This document shows positions 1 through 5,383 of a stretch of 22,564 nt of DNA, in pieces (position 1 is the first letter of the stretch; every line of letters starts with the position of its first letter). The notes beneath the pieces are model-generated. The model worked only from the letters and a program-made list of their open reading frames with translations. It was not told the origin of the DNA and did no database searches. Both the position numbers and the translations under genes were made by a program. This DNA comes from a virus, in IMG/VR virus record IMGVR_UViG_3300047453_000229, positions 1 through 22,564 of that record; one strand, given 5' to 3'.

Positions 1-308
1 AAGATTTGCGGAAGGCAGCAGAGGCAGAAGCAGCTCGTATTGAGCGTGAATTAGAAAACACTACTTTAAATAAATTTCTTAGAAATATTGAAAGTAGAAT
101 TTACGCTAATCTAAGTAAACAAATGGTGGACGCTATGTTTGCTGATTGTGGAGATACTTGCACTAATACAGGCTCAGCAGAGATCGAAGGCTCACAACTT
201 ACTTGGGTTAAAGATCCTACTACAGGCAGTATAACATTGACAATCGTTGGTGCGGACGGTACTACTACCGAAATCACTATACCAGGCGCAGGGGAGTTTA
301 ATTTCTAA
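1..308 (+). CDS. csgF: CsgF-like curli assembly protein, C-terminal part (5' truncated by window)
   Basis: The reading frame is open from the window edge to a TAA at 306-308, so only the C-terminal ~100 residues are visible and the true start lies upstream. In curli systems CsgF is the secreted factor that caps the CsgG pore and couples secretion to fibre nucleation at the cell surface. The visible part aligns by eye with the end of E. coli CsgF: a helical LxxFxxxIxSxI-like stretch (here LNKFLRNIESRI), then a beta-rich tail with the DPTTGSITLTIVGADG stretch and a terminal FNF where E. coli has TDF. The stop overlaps the csgG start in a TAATG, which implies translational coupling and strongly supports the assignment. 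The two cysteines in the middle (CGDTC) are not in E. coli CsgF. The upstream TTG at position 6 is unlikely to be the start. The identification is family-level, from remembered CsgF sequence rather than a database search. Confidence 0.78.
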   Translation, partial: DLRKAAEAEAARIERELENTTLNKFLRNIESRIYANLSKQMVDAMFADCGDTCTNTGSAEIEGSQLTWVKDPTTGSITLTIVGADGTTTEITIPGAGEFNF

Positions 309-1252
309 TGCGAATGATAAAGACGCTTTTACTATTTGGATTCAGTGTACTACTATTGCAGGGCTGTGCGACAAGCACTAGCTTGCAGATTCTAGAAGAC
401 ACAAAGGAATCACCAACAGTACAAGTTAGTCCGATTGAAGATAGGCTAGCGGCGGTTCCCGCTTTAGACGGACCAAAGATTACTATCGCTGTTTATGGTT
501 TCAGAGATGCAACAGGACAGCGTAAGCCGGCGGACAATATCGCCAACTTGTCGAGTGCAGTTACCCAAGGATCAGAGGTTTGGGTTATCAAAGCACTTCA
601 AGATGTAGGTAACGGCGCCTGGTTTGAAGTTGTAGAGCGTGTGGGTATGGATAATTTGATTAAAGAACGTCAACTTATTCGAAGTACACGGGAAGTTTAT
701 GAAAAACAACTTCCAAACGGTCCTACACCGTTAAAGCCTATGTTGTTTGCAGGGCTCATACTTGAAGGGGGAATTGTCGGGTATGATAGCAACACAGCAG
801 TAGGTGGTGCAGGAGCGAGATACCTAGGCGTAGGTATGCAGACTGAGTATCGAGTTGATACTGTGACTGTAGTAATGCGTTTAGTGAGCGTAAGCACAGG
901 GAAAGTGCTTATGAGTATAGCAACCGAGAAAACAATCGCGAGCTATAGGTCCGGAGCGGACATCTTCAAGTTTTTTGACTTGGGGACAAAACTTGTAGAA
1001 GCTGAAACCGGCTACAGTGTTAACGAACCAGTTAACTATGCGGTACGAGCAGCGATAGAACAGGGAGTAATTGAAATAGTTTCTGAAGGTGAAATTCGGA
1101 ATCTGTGGAAATTTAAAGACAAGACGTATACAGGCAAGTTGCCTGAAGTAAGACCATTGAAGTTAGAAGAAGCATTACTGAAGTGGCCCGATGCAAGATT
1201 AAATTGCAGTGCAGATGACTTATGTGTACCGATTGATAAAAACGAGGAATAA
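308..1252 (+). CDS. csgG: CsgG curli secretion channel, outer-membrane lipoprotein
   Basis: 314 residues. CsgG forms the nonameric outer-membrane pore that exports curli subunits (type VIII secretion). The N-terminus is a lipoprotein signal ending in the lipobox LQGC (Cys20). The family core is clear: ITIAVYGFRDATGQRK near residues 58-73, followed by WFEVVERVGMDNLIKERQ near residues 102-119, the most conserved CsgG stretch. The beta-strand region near residues 150-200 corresponds to the membrane hairpins. At 314 residues it is longer than E. coli CsgG (277); the extra ~40 residues form a C-terminal tail with a Cys pair (LNCSADDLC). The start overlaps the csgF stop. The gene is first in line before the curlin genes, as expected for a secretion operon. 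A phage-borne complete CsgG is unusual. I see no damage to the reading frame, so it is probably functional. Confidence 0.96.
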   Translation: MRMIKTLLLFGFSVLLLQGCATSTSLQILEDTKESPTVQVSPIEDRLAAVPALDGPKITIAVYGFRDATGQRKPADNIANLSSAVTQGSEVWVIKALQDVGNGAWFEVVERVGMDNLIKERQLIRSTREVYEKQLPNGPTPLKPMLFAGLILEGGIVGYDSNTAVGGAGARYLGVGMQTEYRVDTVTVVMRLVSVSTGKVLMSIATEKTIASYRSGADIFKFFDLGTKLVEAETGYSVNEPVNYAVRAAIEQGVIEIVSEGEIRNLWKFKDKTYTGKLPEVRPLKLEEALLKWPDARLNCSADDLCVPIDKNEE

Positions 1253-1268
1253 AATAAAGACGAAAGTC

Positions 1269-1273
1269 GAGGG
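1269..1273 (+). promoter_or_regulatory. Shine-Dalgarno GAGGG for curlin gene 1
   Basis: GAGGG lies 6 bases upstream of the ATG at 1280, within the 27-base gap after csgG. This is the only sizeable gap in the curli operon, so the major subunit gene has its own strong ribosome site rather than depending on stop-start coupling. Confidence 0.6.
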
Positions 1274-1279
1274 CACATT

Positions 1280-1999
1280 ATGAAAACATTTTTACGCATA
1301 TTACCTTTCTTGTTTATGGCTAACTTCGCTCTGGCTAATGATATCTATATTACCCAAGTAGGTGATAATTTAGACTTAGACCTAGTGCAAGATGGTACAG
1401 ACAACGAAATAGGTGATTCAACAACAGATTTTACAATCAAAGGCGACGATATGACGTTTAGCATTACACAAACGGGTAACACTAACACTATTGACGCAGT
1501 CATTAACGGAGCAGATTACACAGGTACTTGGGACTTCTTTGGGGACTCAAATGCTGTAACACTAAACTGTGATAGTTTAGGTTCAGCAGGATCAGGAAAC
1601 TGTGAAGAAGTAACACTAAACATTGATGGCGATGGTGATGATAACACATATACATTCAACATTGGTCAAACAAATGACGCTGGCGGAAGTACTATTGTTT
1701 TTGATGTAGATGGCGACAACAACGTTAATAATGTAACTGTAGATGGAATTGACAGTGTGATTACTGTAACTTCAGATAACTCAGCTTCACTAGCAACTAC
1801 AAGTGCTAACAGTGACGAGGGTAATGCTATTACTATTAACTCAAGCGGTGGTGCAAGTTTAGACGGACACGTTATTACGCTAAACATCACAGGCGGCGGT
1901 AGTACATATGATATTACACAAAGCGGTGTTGATGGTAGTACAATTGAAGCAACATTCACAGGCGACAGTCAAGACGTAGACATAACTCAGAGCGACTAA
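1280..1999 (+). CDS. Curlin-repeat secreted protein 1 (CsgA/CsgB-like amyloid subunit)
   Basis: 239 residues with a Sec signal peptide (MKTFLRILPF...NFALA, predicted cut before Asn20). The mature protein is acidic, rich in Asp, Asn, Thr, Ser and Gly, and contains no long hydrophobic segment. Curlin-type strand-turn units with Ile-x-Gln and Gly-Asp/Asn turns occur at the N-terminus (IYITQVGDN, then LVQDGTDNEI), near residue 60 (FSITQTGNTN) and at the C-terminus (YDITQSG ... VDITQSD). The middle keeps the alternating beta pattern but has lost most Gln residues. Curlin subunits are exported through CsgG and polymerise into extracellular beta-solenoid amyloid. It sits one base before the FecR-domain gene and begins its mature part almost exactly like the second curlin protein. 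Whether it is the major subunit or a nucleator cannot be decided from sequence. Confidence 0.85.
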   Translation: MKTFLRILPFLFMANFALANDIYITQVGDNLDLDLVQDGTDNEIGDSTTDFTIKGDDMTFSITQTGNTNTIDAVINGADYTGTWDFFGDSNAVTLNCDSLGSAGSGNCEEVTLNIDGDGDDNTYTFNIGQTNDAGGSTIVFDVDGDNNVNNVTVDGIDSVITVTSDNSASLATTSANSDEGNAITINSSGGASLDGHVITLNITGGGSTYDITQSGVDGSTIEATFTGDSQDVDITQSD

Positions 2000-2000
2000 G

Positions 2001-3128
2001 ATGAAATTCTTAGTTCTTACATTTACCATTATCCTGACTACTTTCTCATATGCTAATGCACAAATTGGCACAGTGACTGAGCTCAAAGGATCTGGCGAAA
2101 TTGTACGTGAGAGCAACATAGTTGGCAACAGCCAAGGCACTCCTTTAGAGTCAATGGATACTGCAAGAACCAAACGTGGTAAAATGCGTTTAGACTTTAT
2201 TGACGACACTAGAGTAGATGTTATTGACAACAGTATACTAGTCATAGACGACTTTGTATATGATCCATCTAGTGGAACAGGTAAACTAGATATGAGAGCC
2301 GCACTAGGTACAGTGCGTTATGCAAGTGGCCAAATTGCTAAAAACTCAAGACAAAATGTTAGAGTGCGTACACCAAGCGCAACTATCTCTGTACGTGGTA
2401 CAGACTTTATTATGGTTGTAGATGAAATTGGCGGCTCAATGGTAACACTATTACCTAGTTGTGATGCCGCAGGGTTTTGTGTAACAGGTGAAATTAAAGT
2501 AGAAACAGACGAAGGCTTTGTTGTAATGAATCAAGCATTTCAAGCAACACAAGTTTCACACAGTGGACAACTTCCTAGTAAGCCTGTAATTCTAAGTATC
2601 GGTGAAGAACAAATAACAAATTTACTCATATTAAGAAAAAGGACTGTGATAGACGAAGAAGAAGATCAAATACGTAAACGTACACGTAAGATGTTTGAGT
2701 TTCTCGATATTGATGCATTAGAGTTTGATGATTTAGATGAAGATGCATTAGCAGAAAGCATTAAAGATATATGGGCAACAGAGTTAGATCACGGAGCAGA
2801 CTATTACTTAGGCGAACTGTTAGTTGATATGATAGATCAATTAAATGCAGCACTATCGGCATTATTTAGAGATGAGCTCAAAGCACAAAACAAACAGTTT
2901 TTTGAACAACAGCAAGGCGGCTACGATGACAAAACTCGTATTACATTACAAATAAGAGATCCTAGTTGGATAGTAGAAAGAACGAGTACAGACGTAAATA
3001 ACTATATGCGTTTAAACTTAAATCAAGAATATGGATATAATATAAACATTGAACAAAGCGACGAAGCAGTATACGAATATAGATTGGGTGCAGGTAATAA
3101 CTCAATAGACGTATCGCAGAGACAGTAA
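2001..3128 (+). CDS. Secreted FecR-domain protein with curlin-like C-terminal tail
   Basis: 375 residues. Signal peptide MKFLVLTFTI...SYANA with a cut predicted before Gln21. Residues ~50-155 match the FecR fold: GKMRLDFIDDTRVDV, GTVRYASGQI, then the signature VRTPSATISVRGTDF. In bacteria FecR domains act as periplasmic sensors or as parts of surface structures. Residues ~205-325 form a charged, mostly helical region rich in Glu/Asp. The last ~30 residues (NINIEQSDEAVYEYRLGAGN, then SIDVSQRQ) follow the curlin strand-turn-strand pattern with Gln at the expected spacing and end like the two flanking curlin proteins. I infer that the protein may dock to or nucleate the fibre. It lies between the two curlin genes with a 1-base gap upstream and a TAATG overlap downstream. 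There is no transmembrane segment, so a classical anti-sigma FecR role is unlikely. Confidence 0.85.
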   Translation: MKFLVLTFTIILTTFSYANAQIGTVTELKGSGEIVRESNIVGNSQGTPLESMDTARTKRGKMRLDFIDDTRVDVIDNSILVIDDFVYDPSSGTGKLDMRAALGTVRYASGQIAKNSRQNVRVRTPSATISVRGTDFIMVVDEIGGSMVTLLPSCDAAGFCVTGEIKVETDEGFVVMNQAFQATQVSHSGQLPSKPVILSIGEEQITNLLILRKRTVIDEEEDQIRKRTRKMFEFLDIDALEFDDLDEDALAESIKDIWATELDHGADYYLGELLVDMIDQLNAALSALFRDELKAQNKQFFEQQQGGYDDKTRITLQIRDPSWIVERTSTDVNNYMRLNLNQEYGYNINIEQSDEAVYEYRLGAGNNSIDVSQRQ

Positions 3129-4324
3129 TGAAACTAACAGGAACACATTTAGGAATAGCAGTTATACTAACTTACTTTGTTAGCCAATCCTGTATGGCCA
3201 ATGAAATTTATGTAAACCAAGTTGGTGACAATACTAACTTGACTATCACACAAGAAGGTGATGATAATACAATTACTGGTCTGTCAGGCGGCACTAGCAA
3301 AGCAACAATTAGTGGCAATAATACTAGCTCAACATACGACCAAGACGGTGATCGTAATGCTATAAAAGTTTACAAGTCTGCAGGCAACGGTATTACCGAA
3401 GTAACTCAAACAGGCAACGACAACGAAGCATTTTTAGACTGTCACGGTAATAATTGTGTGCTTGACGTTACACAAACAGGAAACGACAACTATGTTTCAG
3501 CTGAAGTTGGCAATGGTGGCGACTATGATCAAAGTATTACAATTACACAAAATGGTGATGATAACTTAGCTGTAGTTGAAGCAAACGGAGATGACAATAC
3601 TATTGTTATTGACCAGGACGGCGACAATCATATGGTGTATGGCTACGGCAACACACCACTTACCGGCGATAGAAATACATTAACACTAACACAAGACGGA
3701 ACACAATACGAACAAGCAGAAATTTCTGTTATAGGAAATGACAACACAGTAGATGGTTATCAAGGTGGCAGTGGCGAAAGCAACTTTGGTAGACTAGTAT
3801 TAATGGGCGATGATAACAACGTAAAAATGTGGCAGGGCAAGCAGTTAGATGGTACTACTGATTCAGTAGAAGGCGGAGACCACAACGCATATGTTGCTAT
3901 TGCGGGAGACAATAACGATTTTCATTCAGCACAAACTGATCAAGCCGCAACCTGTTGTTGGGCAGCAAACGATTTGTTCGCTGGTATAATTGGTGACGAC
4001 AATGAAGTAACCTTATCACAACGTAAAAATGGTGCTCACACAATGTATGTTAACATAGACGGAGACGACAATAATGTTGACGTAGCGCAAAATGGAAACC
4101 AAGGCTCAACATACCTTGATCTTGACATAGAAGGCGACTACAATCTAGTTGACGTAAATCAACACGGTGGAGGCGCACACAGTGCAACTATCGACTTGTC
4201 AAGTACATATGGCCCAGCATATAACTTTAGTTTAGAACAACACAGCAATTCAGCAAAATCATACTCAATGACAAGTATATGCACTAACCCCGGCGGTTGT
4301 AGCATTAGCGTAACTCAGTACTAA
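3128..4324 (+). CDS. Curlin-repeat secreted protein 2 (large CsgA-like amyloid subunit)
   Basis: 398 residues with a signal peptide (cut predicted after SCMA, before Asn25). The mature part is a long array of curlin-type units: beta strands with I/V-x-x-Q alternating with turns of the type G-D/N-D-N. I count about sixteen such turns (for example QEGDDNT, QTGNDNE, QNGDDNL, QDGDNH, MGDDNN, EGDYNL), against five repeats in E. coli CsgA. The final residues, SISVTQY, resemble the end of a curlin repeat. Cysteines occur in close pairs (CHGNNC, CCW, CTNPGGC), which could form disulfides after export; E. coli CsgA has none. The N-terminus after the signal (NEIYVNQVGDN) is nearly the same as in curlin protein 1. 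Exported probably by the CsgG encoded upstream. It ends the operon, and its TAA stop is part of a TAAATACT motif. Confidence 0.9.
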   Translation: MKLTGTHLGIAVILTYFVSQSCMANEIYVNQVGDNTNLTITQEGDDNTITGLSGGTSKATISGNNTSSTYDQDGDRNAIKVYKSAGNGITEVTQTGNDNEAFLDCHGNNCVLDVTQTGNDNYVSAEVGNGGDYDQSITITQNGDDNLAVVEANGDDNTIVIDQDGDNHMVYGYGNTPLTGDRNTLTLTQDGTQYEQAEISVIGNDNTVDGYQGGSGESNFGRLVLMGDDNNVKMWQGKQLDGTTDSVEGGDHNAYVAIAGDNNDFHSAQTDQAATCCWAANDLFAGIIGDDNEVTLSQRKNGAHTMYVNIDGDDNNVDVAQNGNQGSTYLDLDIEGDYNLVDVNQHGGGAHSATIDLSSTYGPAYNFSLEQHSNSAKSYSMTSICTNPGGCSISVTQY

Positions 4325-4330
4325 ATACTA
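4322..4330 (+). promoter_or_regulatory. T4-late-promoter-like motif TAAATACTA overlapping the curlin stop codon
   Basis: TAAATACTA begins with the TAA stop of the curlin gene. The 8-mer ending at 4327 (ACTAAATA) matches 6 of 8 positions of the T4 late -10 TATAAATA. The same TAAATACT core recurs at four other gene boundaries in this window. If used, transcription would begin near 4333 and run into the genes at 4367-7419. Function is inferred. Confidence 0.45.
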
Positions 4331-4353
4331 CTGACAGAGGGCAAGACTGTCAG
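4331..4353 (+). promoter_or_regulatory. RNA hairpin between curli operon and downstream genes
   Basis: A perfect 7-bp inverted repeat, CTGACAG (4331-4337) and CTGTCAG (4347-4353), encloses a 9-base loop. It is not followed by a T-run, so it is not a standard intrinsic terminator. It may be a processing or mRNA-stability element at the end of the curli transcript or in the leader of the next gene. Confidence 0.5.
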
Positions 4354-4366
4354 AAAGTAGGGCTAG

Positions 4367-4849
4367 ATGATCGATCCATTCACCGCCGTAGCCGCGGCAA
4401 CAACAGCATTCAACACAGTTAAAAAGTTTGTACACGCTGGCCAAGAATTTGAAAACTGTATGGGACAAATGGGCAAGTGGTACACTAGTGTATCTGACTT
4501 CCGCAAAGGTCAGCAGATGCAAAAGAATCCACCAATATTTAGAAAACTATTATCCGCAGGCTCAGTAGAAGAAGAAGCACTCAATCTCCTTATCCACGAA
4601 AAGAAAATTATGGAGATGGAAAAAGAATTACAAAATATGTTGAATATGCGTTTTGGTTTTGGCACTTGGGATGAGCTGAAAGAAATGCAACGTAAGATAC
4701 GTGCTAAACGTGAACGTGAAGTGTATAGACAAGCAGAAGCAAAGCAGGCATTAATAAACGGTGTTGCTATTACTTTATTACTAGGAGCGTTAGTTAGTAT
4801 GCTTGGAGGATTGTTTTATTTCATACTAAAGGCCAAGGGAATGATCTAG
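4367..4849 (+). CDS. Unknown protein with C-terminal membrane segment
   Basis: 160 residues, not recognised. The N-terminal third starts with an Ala/Thr-rich helix (residues 1-20). Residues ~65-127 are highly charged and likely helical or coiled coil (KKIMEMEKELQ, KEMQRKIRAKREREVYRQ). A single hydrophobic segment at ~131-154 is followed by a short basic tail (KAKGMI). The layout is that of a tail-anchored membrane protein with a long cytosolic helical part. It is the first gene after the curli operon and a hairpin, and overlaps the next gene by one base. A virion-associated or lysis-related role is possible but unproven. The start ATG follows AGGG (4359-4362) at a workable distance. Confidence 0.7.
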   Translation: MIDPFTAVAAATTAFNTVKKFVHAGQEFENCMGQMGKWYTSVSDFRKGQQMQKNPPIFRKLLSAGSVEEEALNLLIHEKKIMEMEKELQNMLNMRFGFGTWDELKEMQRKIRAKREREVYRQAEAKQALINGVAITLLLGALVSMLGGLFYFILKAKGMI

Positions 4850-5067
4850 TGATACACGCATTTATGCTAGTAGTGTTAATAGCAGACGCACAACAACCGT
4901 CGCCTATGTATTTTAGAAGTATAGATGTTTGTCAATACTATGCAAAACGTATACCAAGACAGTACGGAAACTACGGATCAAAGTATCTAGTACCCAAGGA
5001 ACATAGAATAACTGCTTATTGTAAGCCTGTAAAAGTGCAAGACGGACCTTACATATACGATCATTAA
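4849..5067 (+). CDS. Small unknown protein, GTG start, possible export signal
   Basis: 72 residues starting with GTG that shares its first base with the upstream stop (TAGTG). AGGG lies about nine bases before the start. The first ~14 residues (MIHAFMLVVLIADA) form a short hydrophobic stretch that could be a signal peptide. The rest has two cysteines about 30 residues apart (SIDVCQYYAKR and AYCKP), several Tyr and basic residues, compatible with a small disulfide-bonded exported protein. No family recognised. It ends with a double stop TAATAA that leads straight into a TAAATACTT motif. Confidence 0.6.
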   Translation: MIHAFMLVVLIADAQQPSPMYFRSIDVCQYYAKRIPRQYGNYGSKYLVPKEHRITAYCKPVKVQDGPYIYDH

Positions 5068-5076
5068 TAAATACTT
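5066..5076 (+). promoter_or_regulatory. T4-late-promoter-like motif AATAAATACTT
   Basis: AATAAATA (5066-5073) matches 7 of 8 positions of the T4 late -10 element and continues with CTT as in the extended T4 consensus. It overlaps the stop codons of the previous gene. Only four bases separate it from the ATG at 5078, so a start 6 bases after the element would fall within that codon. Confidence 0.5.
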
Positions 5077-5077
5077 T

Positions 5078-5383
5078 ATGAAATGGATACTAGAATTATT
5101 TTTAAAGGATTATGTAGACGAACTTGTGGACAAACGGTTTCAGGAGAAAATGTATGAGCAATACCTTTACACCCGCAAACAAGAGCTTAGTCAAAGAATT
5201 GAAAAAGTCAGAAAAAATCTCGATACACAAGCACAGGGGATTACGCAGAACACAAACGGAACAGTACTGCCCAGTAGTAACATTCGACGGAGTAACAGCA
5301 AATCCAACATACAAGTCACGCCCGATACGCCACTAAGTGATGCAGAGAAAATGAAACAAAAATTAATGGGAATTAAAAAATGA
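5078..5383 (+). CDS. Small charged protein of unknown function
   Basis: 101 residues. The N-terminal half is an amphipathic, probably coiled-coil helix (DYVDELVDKRFQEKMYEQ, TRKQELSQRIEKVRKNL). The second half is low-complexity, rich in Ser, Asn, Thr and Pro, and ends in a basic helix (EKMKQKLMGIKK). No family recognised. There is no clear Shine-Dalgarno before the ATG; the start is only four bases from a late-promoter-like AATAAATA, so the mRNA may be leaderless or the gene may be read from an upstream transcript. It overlaps the cyclase gene by four bases (ATGA), suggesting coupled expression and perhaps a joint function. Confidence 0.6.
   Translation: MKWILELFLKDYVDELVDKRFQEKMYEQYLYTRKQELSQRIEKVRKNLDTQAQGITQNTNGTVLPSSNIRRSNSKSNIQVTPDTPLSDAEKMKQKLMGIKK

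Noticed and set aside
236-264. TTGACA in the csgF end as a promoter for csgG
   Set aside because: No -10-like hexamer lies at 15-19 bases, and the bases are coding.
3128-4324. Repeated GDDN-type units as a possible CRISPR or DNA repeat array
   Set aside because: The repetition is at protein level; the DNA of the units varies and spacing is irregular, as expected for curlin repeats.
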